Source: Vibrio rumoiensis 1S-45 (GTDB taxonomy: Bacteria > Pseudomonadota > Gammaproteobacteria > Enterobacterales > Vibrionaceae). From it: a stretch of DNA of 38,966 nt. Below are positions 1-7,004 of this stretch, in pieces; the first letter of the stretch is position 1; every line of letters begins with the position of its first letter. Location of the stretch: the NCBI RefSeq assembly GCF_000286955.2, contig NZ_AJYK02000071.1, positions 1-38,966 on the forward strand, given 5' to 3'. The notes beneath the pieces are model-generated. The model saw only the letters and a list, made by a program, of their open reading frames with translations, had not been told where the DNA came from and searched no databases. The position numbers and the translations under genes are program-made.

Positions 1-14
1 CGCTCTTCCGATCT
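1..14. other. Illumina adapter tail (artefact)
   Basis: The bases CGCTCTTCCGATCT are identical to the 3' end of the standard Illumina TruSeq adapter. They are not genomic. They sit exactly at the window edge, so the left end is a contig end with untrimmed adapter. The apparent stop codon of aceE (13-15) is formed partly from adapter bases. Confidence 0.93.
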
Positions 15-2469
15 ATGGCATGAAAGCACGCACTTGTTCTGCGTAGTTTTTCATGTAATCCGTTGCTGCGATTGCAGGCTCTGAACCTAGAACCGTCGTG
101 ATGTAAGGCACTTTAGCGTCAGCTTCTGGGTGAAGCATGTTAAAGCGCTCAGCATCTTGACCATCGCGCGTCAATTCATTGAAAGACGTTACCGAGAACA
201 CATCAGAAGCTACACCGTAGTCGTCGCTTAGGATTTTAGCGGCTTTACGTACTTCGTTCATGATCGTACCAGAACTCATCAATTGAACTTTAGACTTGCT
301 ACCTTCGTAAGATTCTAACTTGTAGATACCCTTACGAATGCCTTCTTCAGCGCCTTCTGGCATTGCTGGCATGTGGTAGTTTTCGTTCATCATAGTTAAG
401 TAGTAATAGATGTTCTCTTGCTCAGGACCGTACATACGACGGATACCGTCTTGCATGATAACCGCTAGCTCGTAAGCAAACGTTGGATCGTAAGAGATAC
501 AGTTCGGGATAGTATTCGCCTGAATGTGGCTATGACCATCTTCGTGCTGTAGACCTTCACCATTTAGCGTTGTACGACCTGCAGTCGCACCCAATAGGAA
601 GCCACGCGCTTGTTGGTCGCCAGCCATCCACGCCATGTCGCCAACACGTTGGAAGCCGAACATAGAGTAGTAGATGTAGAACGGGATCATTGGAAGATCA
701 TTGGTGCTGTAAGACGTTGCCGCCGCTACCCAAGAAGACATTGAACCCAGTTCGTTGATACCTTCTTGAAGTACCTGACCTGATGTTGCTTCTTTGTAGT
801 AAGACACTAAGCTACGGTCTTCTGGTGTATATTCTTGACCATGTGGGTTATAGATACCCACTTGACGGAATAGACCTTCCATACCGAACGTACGTGCTTC
901 ATCGGCAATGATAGGAACAATATTCTTACCAATGTTTTTGTCTTTAAGCAGGATATTCAACGTACGAACAAATGCCATTGTTGTTGAGATATCACGCTTT
1001 TGCTCAGTCAGCAATGCATCAAATTCACTTAGCTCAGGAACGATAAATTCTTGGCTAAATTTGGTTAAACGCTTAGGTGTGTAACCATGTAGCGCATCAC
1101 GACGAGCATGTAAGTATTTGTATTCTGCAGAACCTTCTTCCAATGTTAGGTAAGGAAGCTCAGCAACTTTCTCATCAGAAAGAAGATCTTGCAGACCTAA
1201 ACGGTCACGTAAGTACTGAACATGCGTCATGTCCATTTTCTTCACGCCGTGTGCAATGTTCTTACCTTCTGCCGCTTCACCCATGCCGTAACCTTTAACA
1301 GTTTTAGCAAGAATAACCGTTGGCTTACCGCTAGTTTCTTTCGCATTATTAAATGCTGCAAACAGTTTAGATGAATCATGACCACCACGCTTAAGCGCGA
1401 AGATTTCGTCATCCGTCATATCAGCAACAAGAGCGGCAGTTTCTGGGTATTTACCGAAGAAGTGTTCACGTACGTAAGCACCGTCTTTCGATTTGAATGT
1501 TTGGTAATCGCCATCGATGGTTTCGTTCATCAATTGCAGAAGTTTACCTGTGGTGTCTTTAGCAAGTAATGAATCCCAGTTGCTACCCCAGATAACCTTA
1601 ACCACATTCCAACCTGCGCCTTTAAATAGGCCTTCAAGTTCTTGAATGATGCTACCGTTACCCATAACAGGGCCATCAAGACGCTGTAGGTTACAGTTGA
1701 TAAGGAAACATAGGTTGTCCAGTTTTTCACGAGAAGCGAAAGAAATCGCACCGCGTGATTCTGGCTCATCCATCTCGCCATCACCTAAGAAAGCATATAC
1801 GCGTTGATTCGTCGTATCTTTTAAGCCACGACCGTTTAGATACTTCAAGAAACGAGCTTGATAGATAGCAGAAATCGGACCAAGACCCATAGATACCGTC
1901 GGGAACTGCCAGAATTCAGGCAATAATTTCGGATGAGGGTATGAAGGTAAACCGTTACCGTTCGCTTCTTGACGGAAGTTGTCTAGTTGCTCAGCCGTTA
2001 AACGACCTTCAAGGAATGCACGAGCATAGATACCTGGAGAGATATGACCTTGGTAATAAACTAAATCGCCACCATCTGTTTCATTGGGTGCACGGAAGAA
2101 GTGGTTAAAACATACTTCGTAGAATGCCGCAGCAGATTGGTAAGATGCCATGTGGCCACCTAGATCCAAATCTTTTTTCGAAGCACGTAGAACGATCATG
2201 ATCGCGTTCCAACGAATGATTGAACGAATACGACGCTCTAATGTAATGTCACCAGGATAAGCCGGCTCTTGTGTTGCCGGGATGGTGTTTACATAGTTTG
2301 TGTTGATGCCCGTTGGCATGTCCACACCGTCTAAACGAGCTTTATCTAGAACTTGCTCTAGTAGATATTGAGCGCGCTCGACACCTTCTTCACGTACCAC
2401 TGATTCAAGAGCTTCTAACCAATCTTGAGTTTCCAGTGCATCAACGTCATTATTAATGACTTCAGACAT
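15..2469 (-). CDS. aceE: Pyruvate dehydrogenase E1 component, homodimeric type (3' truncated)
   Basis: E1 subunit of the pyruvate dehydrogenase complex. It decarboxylates pyruvate with thiamine diphosphate and acetylates the lipoyl groups of E2 in the cytosol. The thiamine-diphosphate motif is clear: GDGEMDEP at residues 229-236, ending in INCN at 257-260. The readable 818 residues match the family up to the segment YAEQVRAFMP, and then the contig ends. From memory, the E. coli protein (about 887 residues) continues for roughly 70 more residues, so the C-terminal end is missing and the stop at 13-15 is an adapter artefact. The start ATG at 2467-2469 has an AAGGAT ribosome site about 9 bases upstream. 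It lies 52 bp downstream of pdhR on the same strand, as in the classical pdhR-aceE-aceF-lpd operon; aceF and lpd would lie beyond the edge. Confidence 0.96.
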
Positions 2470-2521
2470 GGCGATCTATCCTTTTGTTGGTTTGTCAGAC
2501 AAGTTAAATGATTAACCCGTC

Positions 2522-3289
2522 TTATGATTCGTTGGCTTGTTGAATTCGGCGTAATGAACGCTCGCGTCGACTCTCTTCTCGAGTCAAATCCAACAAGGTC
2601 TCTTCGATATAAGCCAAGTGTGCATGCGATGCTTTGCGAGCCTTTTCTGGCTCACGCCCAAGTATCGCTTCAACAATGCTGGCACGGTGATGACTCACCT
2701 TTTCCACCACCTCATCACGACGATGAAGTAATTCTAAATTCTGTAATACATTTTGTTGTAATAAAGGAGCAAGGCTACGAACAATGTGTAATAACACCAC
2801 ATTGTGAGCGGCTTCAGAGATGGCAATCAATACTTGCATCACTGCGCTAGATTCTTGCTTTATATCTTTATTTTCAATCGCTTTTTCGACTTCTTTTTGG
2901 CATTGCGAAATGCGCTCAAAATCCTCAGCCGTACCACGTAAAGCAGCAAAATAGGCCGAAATTCCTTCCATTGCATGACGTGATTCCAACAAGTCTAGTT
3001 GGGTTTCAGAATGCGTCGACAATAAATCTAGCAAAGGATCAGAAAAAGATGTCCATAAAGTGGTGCTAACAAACGTGCCACCACCTTGTTTCCGAGTCAA
3101 AAGACGTTTGGCTTCTAAGCGTTGAATGGCTTCACGAATCGAAGGACGAGACACATCAAACTGCTTTGCTAGCTCCCGCTCTGGTGGCAACTGTTGCCCG
3201 GGAGAAAGTGTGCCTTCTAAAATCAACCGTTCAATTTCCTGTTCAATCACATCGGAAAGTTTCGGCTGACGAATCCTTTGATAAGCCAT
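2522..3289 (-). CDS. pdhR: Pyruvate dehydrogenase complex repressor PdhR (GntR family, FadR subfamily)
   Basis: Pyruvate-responsive repressor of the pyruvate dehydrogenase operon. Residues 10-75 form the GntR winged helix ([20 protein letters not shown], followed by the wing QGGGTFVS). The rest is the all-helical FCD effector domain of the FadR subfamily. The length of 255 matches E. coli PdhR (254). The gene is first in the operon with aceE, 52 bp upstream of it. Its own promoter carries a perfect PdhR palindrome (3334-3350), which supports autoregulation and separates it from other FadR-type regulators such as LldR or FadR itself. Confidence 0.95.
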   Translation of the reverse strand: MAYQRIRQPKLSDVIEQEIERLILEGTLSPGQQLPPERELAKQFDVSRPSIREAIQRLEAKRLLTRKQGGGTFVSTTLWTSFSDPLLDLLSTHSETQLDLLESRHAMEGISAYFAALRGTAEDFERISQCQKEVEKAIENKDIKQESSAVMQVLIAISEAAHNVVLLHIVRSLAPLLQQNVLQNLELLHRRDEVVEKVSHHRASIVEAILGREPEKARKASHAHLAYIEETLLDLTREESRRERSLRRIQQANES

Positions 3290-3333
3290 GATTAATTTAT
3301 CTTTTCACTCGTTGTTATAAATCGGCGATTGTA

Positions 3334-3350
3334 AATTGGTAATACCAATT
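3334..3350 (-). promoter_or_regulatory. PdhR operator, primary site
   Basis: AATTGGT-AAT-ACCAATT is a perfect 17-bp palindrome matching the known PdhR consensus ATTGGTnnnACCAAT. It lies about +10 to +26 from the transcription start predicted by the promoter at 3366-3394. This is the same geometry as in E. coli, where the repressor blocks initiation from just downstream of the start. Confidence 0.88.
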
Positions 3351-3365
3351 GTCACGAACCCCAAA

Positions 3366-3394
3366 ATTTTACCTAAAGCCATCACAGCTGTCCA
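3366..3394 (-). promoter_or_regulatory. Sigma-70 promoter of pdhR-aceE
   Basis: Read on the minus strand: a -35 box TGGACA (3389-3394), a 17-bp spacer and a -10 box TAAAAT (3366-3371). Each box matches 5 of 6 consensus bases. The predicted start near 3359 lies just upstream of the PdhR operator. Confidence 0.65.
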
Positions 3395-3472
3395 GACAAA
3401 ACTTGATTTAGGTCATAGAAAGAATAAGCGATTACCCCATAGGGGGTATGTGGCGATTAACCCATTAATAAT

Positions 3473-3487
3473 ATTGGTAAGACCATT
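3473..3487 (-). promoter_or_regulatory. Second PdhR-like site, distal
   Basis: ATTGGT-AAG-ACCATT matches the PdhR consensus except for the last bases of the right half. It lies about 80 bp upstream of the pdhR -35 box, within the 354-base gap between ampD and pdhR (3290-3643). It could be an auxiliary operator. I see no gene elsewhere in this gap. Confidence 0.5.
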
Positions 3488-3643
3488 TGATACTTAGAGA
3501 GTAAGCGCTTTAGATCGTGCATTTTTAAATCAATAATTTGATAGGAATGTGACCTTGATCGTTATAAATAAACCTAATTCAAGACTAAGAGGTCACGATA
3601 GGATAGCCCATGAGGAACTGATTATTTAAGTGAAACGATATTG

Positions 3644-4213
3644 TTAAGCGATATTGACAAGTAATGTTCTAAATTTACGCCAATCGAAACCTAAGCCCGG
3701 ATCAGTTTTTCGTTGAGGGGCAATATATTGATGGCCTGTAATTCTCGGTAACGTGATATCAGGGTAACGTTTCATCAGCGCTTGCGTGACACTTACCAGA
3801 GACTGATATTGCGCCTGTGTGTAAGCATCAAAATCCGTACCTTCCAATTCAATACCGATGGAATAATCATTACAACGCTCCACTCCTGCAAAGCTCGACT
3901 TCCCTGCATGCCATGCTCGGGCGTTAAACGGTACAAATTGAATCACCTCGCCATCTCGACGAATAAAACAATGCGCCGATACGCCCATGTTATGGATCAC
4001 TTTAAAGAAAGGATGATCATTTGGATCTAGTTGGCCTGTAAAAAACTGCTCAACATACGGCCCACCATACTGGCCCGGCGGCAAACTGATGTTATGCACC
4101 ACCAGCAAAGAAATCGGCATCGTTTCCTCATTGTCAGCCGTTGGGCGATCATCAAAAAATGGCGAGGGTATATGTTTGACGTTTTCAAGCCAGTGATCGG
4201 GAGTAATGAGCAT
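3644..4213 (-). CDS. ampD: 1,6-anhydro-N-acetylmuramyl-L-alanine amidase AmpD
   Basis: Cytosolic zinc amidase that cleaves the stem peptide from anhydro-muropeptides during peptidoglycan recycling. Loss of AmpD in many gammaproteobacteria raises AmpR-driven beta-lactamase. It is an N-acetylmuramoyl-L-alanine amidase type 2 domain. The zinc ligands are visible as His40 (in LLVVHNIS), His161 (in TGHQY) and Asp171 (in RKTDPG), matching H34, H154 and D164 of E. coli/Citrobacter AmpD. The length of 189 is normal and there is no signal peptide, as expected for the cytosolic form. An AAGG ribosome site lies about 8 bases upstream of the ATG. It is divergent from nadC across a repeat-bearing spacer. 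No strong terminator follows it. Confidence 0.95.
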   Translation of the reverse strand: MLITPDHWLENVKHIPSPFFDDRPTADNEETMPISLLVVHNISLPPGQYGGPYVEQFFTGQLDPNDHPFFKVIHNMGVSAHCFIRRDGEVIQFVPFNARAWHAGKSSFAGVERCNDYSIGIELEGTDFDAYTQAQYQSLVSVTQALMKRYPDITLPRITGHQYIAPQRKTDPGLGFDWRKFRTLLVNIA

Positions 4214-4338
4214 GGGAGAACCTTAAGAAAAAGAGGATAGGTTTCTAATGGAAAGCGTATTTAGATTAAAACAAATAAATCTTGAAGCAAAGGGGTCAAG
4301 AGCAAAGATATTGAGACATAAAATGATACGCCTTACAT

Positions 4339-4626
4339 CCATCATCCTTGATGGGATCTGAGCGACATCGTAGATCAGTATACAACGCGTGATGATTAGA
4401 TTCCCACTCTCGCTTAGGCTCGGCTGGAATGACGTTTATTTTGCGTAATAAGCATGTCCTACCGCCGTCATCCTTGAGGAGCCTAAGCGACATCAGGGAT
4501 CTGCATACCACGCGTGGTGATTAGATTCCCGCTCCCGCTCTCGCTTAGGCTCGGCTGAAATGACGATATTTTTGCGTGATAAGACATATACCACTGTCAC
4601 CTAAGCTCGGCTAAAATAACGGTGTT
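4339..4626. repeat. Decaying tandem extragenic repeats, ~126-129 bp period
   Basis: Unit 1 covers about 4339-4434 and unit 2 about 4465-4565. Both begin with (G)TCATCCTTGA, share GCGACATC, GGATCTG, ACGCGTG and TGATTAGATTCCC, and end with CGCTTAGGCTCGGCTG followed by AATGACG. The linkers are also related (TTTTGCGT(A/G)ATAAG). TCATCC recurs at 4342 and 4468, a period of 126. A third, internally deleted remnant runs from about 4595 to 4626 (GTCACCTAAGCTCGGCTAAAATAACG). The ends (GTCAT and ATGACG) are inverted. The look is that of a dispersed extragenic palindromic element; the family is not identified. No gene is visible between ampD and nadC. Confidence 0.75.
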
Positions 4627-4689
4627 TGACGCAGACACGGCTTACATGACGAAGCGGTCAAAAAGCCAAATAACCAAGCTGCGAAGCGC

Positions 4690-4718
4690 TCGAAAATCGT
4701 CTCTGCTTGCAGTATCAT
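4690..4718 (+). promoter_or_regulatory. Possible nadC promoter
   Basis: A -35-like TCGAAA (4690-4695), a 17-bp spacer and a -10-like TATCAT (4713-4718) lie 33 bp before the chosen nadC ATG. The match is moderate. If real, it also argues against the upstream TTG at 4707 as the start. Confidence 0.35.
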
Positions 4719-4751
4719 AGTCCATCATTTATTCCTCAACCGGATCATGCT

Positions 4752-5672
4752 ATGAAAACCACCCACGACTCTCAATCTCGTCTTGAATACCTTAAACAAC
4801 AACTGCCGGCTGAAATCACTCGCATGGTCAGTGATGCGTTAAAAGAAGACTTAGGTGGTACGCTTGATCCTCATGCCGATATTACCGCAAGCTTAATTCC
4901 GGCAGAGGCCACCAATACCGCCACTATTATCACGCGTGAACATGGCGTATTTTGCGGTAAAGCATGGGCAGATGAAGTTTTCAAACAACTGGGCGGTCAA
5001 GTGAGTATTGAATGGCATGTCGCCGATGGGGATACCGTTCAACCCAACCAAACTCTTTGCACCTTAACCGGACCTTCGCGCGCGCTATTAACTGGCGAGC
5101 GTAATGCGATGAACTTCATCCAAACCTTGTCTGGTTGCGCCACGCTAACAGCAGAATATGTAAAAGAACTAGCTGGTACGGAATGTCGCTTATTGGACAC
5201 TCGTAAAACCATTCCCGGCCTGCGCAGCGCATTAAAATATGCAGTCACCTGCGGTGGTGGTTTTAATCATCGCATTGGCGTGTTTGATGCGTATCTAATT
5301 AAAGAAAACCACATCATCGCTTGTGGCGGTATTGAAAAAGCCATCGCAACCGCCAAAACGCTCAATCCGGGCAAACCAGTCGAAGTGGAAACCGAATCCC
5401 TTGAAGAGTTAGAATGCGCCATTCGCTCAGGAGCCGACATTGTGATGCTCGATAACTTCTCCAAAGCCATGATGATTGAAGCGGTTGAACTCAATAAACG
5501 TATTGGCCAAGAAAACGGTTTAACCACCGGCCAAGCAGCACTCGAAAACTCGGGTAACATTACCCTTGAAACCTTAAATGAATACGCCCAAACAGGTGTC
5601 GATTACATTTCAGTCGGCGCGCTAACTAAGCATGTGAAAGCGATGGACCTATCGATGAGAGTCAAAAGCTAG
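4752..5672 (+). CDS. nadC: Nicotinate-nucleotide pyrophosphorylase (carboxylating), quinolinate phosphoribosyltransferase
   Basis: De novo NAD synthesis: it converts quinolinate and PRPP to nicotinate mononucleotide, CO2 and pyrophosphate. Family segments are clear: EDLGGT near the N-terminus, HGVFCGKAW, LLTGERNAMNF, LLDTRKTIPGLRSALKYAV, KENHI, VEVETESLEEL and the C-terminal SVGALTKHV. The frame is open from a TTG at 4707, but alignment to E. coli NadC places the start at the ATG at 4752 (306 residues). About ten residues are added relative to E. coli in a loop before ENSGNITLETL (GQENGLTTGQ). A strong terminator follows, so it is probably a single-gene unit, with pilA starting a new one. Confidence 0.95.
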   Translation: MKTTHDSQSRLEYLKQQLPAEITRMVSDALKEDLGGTLDPHADITASLIPAEATNTATIITREHGVFCGKAWADEVFKQLGGQVSIEWHVADGDTVQPNQTLCTLTGPSRALLTGERNAMNFIQTLSGCATLTAEYVKELAGTECRLLDTRKTIPGLRSALKYAVTCGGGFNHRIGVFDAYLIKENHIIACGGIEKAIATAKTLNPGKPVEVETESLEELECAIRSGADIVMLDNFSKAMMIEAVELNKRIGQENGLTTGQAALENSGNITLETLNEYAQTGVDYISVGALTKHVKAMDLSMRVKS

Positions 5673-5706
5673 ACTGTCCCGCGTTTACGAATTCCTAGTT
5701 TCGAGA

Positions 5707-5740
5707 AGAGATTGCTGTGAAAATGGCAGTCTCTTTTTTT
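5707..5740 (+). terminator. Rho-independent terminator of nadC
   Basis: A 9-bp stem AGAGATTGC / GCAGTCTCT (one G-T pair) with a 10-base loop is followed by seven or more T. It lies 35 bp after the nadC stop. Confidence 0.88.
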
Positions 5741-6103
5741 GTATTCATTTATCGGGGTTGAGCTCTTCGCTTCACGTTACTTTAAAAAAGCAAACAGCGT
5801 CAGCCTAACGGGTGGTCAGAAATTGACACATTCAGCACCAATCTCGCTAACTTAGTGATTTTCATCGCATTCCCCTCTTCAACCTCACACTAAATTCATA
5901 CTTTATTTTTGTCATCCTGTGGTTAAAAAATGGCCTTTATCGGAAAATATCATTAATTAGATCGCAATAATTTGTTATACAAATGTAATAATTCGCGCAA
6001 TCTTCCAACTGGCTCGAACATGCGTTTGACGGCAATTTTCTTTTTTCTCCGTAGTTCTAATCTTGTGTTGGTAATACCACTACATTTATTCATGGAGATG
6101 AAA
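5741..6103 (+). other. Long leader region of pilA (no gene)
   Basis: This is 363 bases of AT-rich non-coding sequence between the nadC terminator and the pilA start. The reading frame extends upstream to 5972, but that extension does not resemble a pilin leader and is rejected as coding. No convincing sigma-70 or sigma-54 promoter was found by eye. The region contains the PdhR-core palindrome at 6068-6079 and ends with a GGAG ribosome site (6094-6097), 6 bases before the ATG at 6104. Confidence 0.6.
6068..6079. promoter_or_regulatory. PdhR-core-like palindrome in the pilA leader
   Basis: TTGGT-AAT-ACCA is identical over 12 bases to the core (3336-3347) of the pdhR operator. It lies 24 bp before the pilA start codon. 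The outer arms differ from the full 17-bp palindrome (G on the left, C on the right). Binding by PdhR or another FadR-subfamily regulator is inferred only. Confidence 0.35.
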
Positions 6104-6520
6104 ATGAAACAATTACAACAGGGTAAAAAGAAACTACAAAAAGGCTTTACGTTAATTGAATTGATGATCGTTGTTGCGGTTATCGGTGTGCTTGCAGCGA
6201 TTGCAATTCCTCAGTATCAAAATTATGTGAAGAAAGCGGCTTTGGGTTCAGCTTTAGCGACAGCGACTTCATTAAAAACAAATGTTGAAGATTATATTGC
6301 GGTAAATGGTGACTTCCCTTCAGCAGGAGATGCCATATCGTTTGCTTTAGGAACAGTTAAATATGATACCCCTGTTAGTGCTGCTGGAAACATTCTTGCA
6401 AAAATCACTCAAGGTCCTGCAAAAGAGGCTACGGTCACTCTGAAAAGAAGCTCTGCTGGTGTTTGGACATGTGTAAACTCACTAAGCTCTGCAGTTTCAT
6501 TAAATGGCTGTACAGACTAA
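6104..6520 (+). CDS. pilA: Type IV major pilin precursor PilA
   Basis: Structural subunit of a type IVa pilus of the chitin-regulated, competence-associated kind in Vibrio. The prepilin leader [14 protein letters not shown] (14 residues) is cut before the methylated Phe by PilD, giving [20 protein letters not shown] as the start of the assembly helix, with Glu at mature position 5. The C-terminal part has the usual two cysteines (WTC and NGC) for the disulfide loop. The start ATG 6104 was chosen because GGAG lies 6 bases upstream; in-frame ATGs at 6092 and 6098 overlap or precede that site. 138 residues. It is followed by a hairpin and a second pilin gene, then pilBCD. Confidence 0.93.
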   Translation: MKQLQQGKKKLQKGFTLIELMIVVAVIGVLAAIAIPQYQNYVKKAALGSALATATSLKTNVEDYIAVNGDFPSAGDAISFALGTVKYDTPVSAAGNILAKITQGPAKEATVTLKRSSAGVWTCVNSLSSAVSLNGCTD

Positions 6521-6531
6521 AACTATACTTT

Positions 6532-6555
6532 AGGGTCACATGTTAATGTGACCTT
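6532..6555 (+). terminator. Hairpin between the two pilin genes (possible attenuator)
   Basis: A perfect 8-bp stem GGTCACAT / ATGTGACC with a GTTA loop, extendable by two weaker pairs. It lies 13 bp after the pilA stop and 15 bp before the next ATG. It lacks a real T-tract (CTTATTGG follows), so it may protect the pilA 3' end or only partly terminate, giving more pilA than downstream mRNA. Confidence 0.5.
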
Positions 6556-6570
6556 ATTGGAAATATTTTA

Positions 6571-6972
6571 ATGACAAAAAACAAAGGTTTTACATTAATT
6601 GAACTCATGATCACCGTGGCGATTATCGGTGTGCTTTCGGCTATTGCGATGCCTCAGTATCAGCAATACACCCAAAAAGCAGCCCTCGCCACGGCGGTCG
6701 GTTCAGCCAATAATTACAAAACCATTGTCGAAGAGTATGTCGATTCGCATTTTACTTTCCCGACTATTTCCACAGCTTTCTCATTAGGTCGAATTAATAC
6801 AACTTCTGGCGCAGTCAGCACCAATGATTTATTTGCAAGAATTACCCAAGGAGCAGGACAGGGTACCACAGTAAGAATGCAGCGAAATGCACAAGGCAGT
6901 TGGATTTGTCAGCACAACAAAGCATCAATTTCGATACAAGGTTGCCTGTATGATGCCTCTGTTCCACAGTGA
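6571..6972 (+). CDS. Second type IV pilin (PilA paralogue)
   Basis: 133-residue pilin-like protein. It has a short class III leader MTKNKG, cleaved before [20 protein letters not shown], with Glu5 kept. The N-terminal half is plainly related to the neighbouring PilA: both share PQYQ, KAAL, KT(x)VE(x)Y and an ARITQG/AKITQG stretch. The C-terminal half has the two cysteines (WIC and QGC) and a longer tail, LYDASVPQ. Tandem duplication followed by divergence is the simplest origin. It could be an alternative major pilin, a minor pilin or a modulator; the sequence does not decide. PilD, encoded downstream, should process it. It is co-oriented with pilB, 32 bp upstream of it. Confidence 0.88.
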   Translation: MTKNKGFTLIELMITVAIIGVLSAIAMPQYQQYTQKAALATAVGSANNYKTIVEEYVDSHFTFPTISTAFSLGRINTTSGAVSTNDLFARITQGAGQGTTVRMQRNAQGSWICQHNKASISIQGCLYDASVPQ

Positions 6973-7004
6973 TCATTAGACAGTAATTTTTCAATAAGGA
7001 TGCC

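Noticed and set aside
3549..3596. Inverted repeat GTGACCT ... AGGTCAC after ampD as a terminator
   Set aside because: The 34-base loop and absence of a T-tract make it unconvincing; a chance dyad is as likely.
4707..4751. TTG at 4707 as the nadC start
   Set aside because: It would add 15 residues not seen in the family and overlaps the likely -10 box; the ATG at 4752 aligns with E. coli NadC.
6010..6023. TGGCTCGAACATGC as a sigma-54 promoter for pilA
   Set aside because: The spacing between the GG and GC elements is one base too short, and the flanking bases match poorly.
5972..6103. Upstream extension of the PilA frame (44 residues) as part of the protein
   Set aside because: It does not look like a prepilin leader, and a GGAG ribosome site sits right before the ATG at 6104, which gives a normal 14-residue leader.
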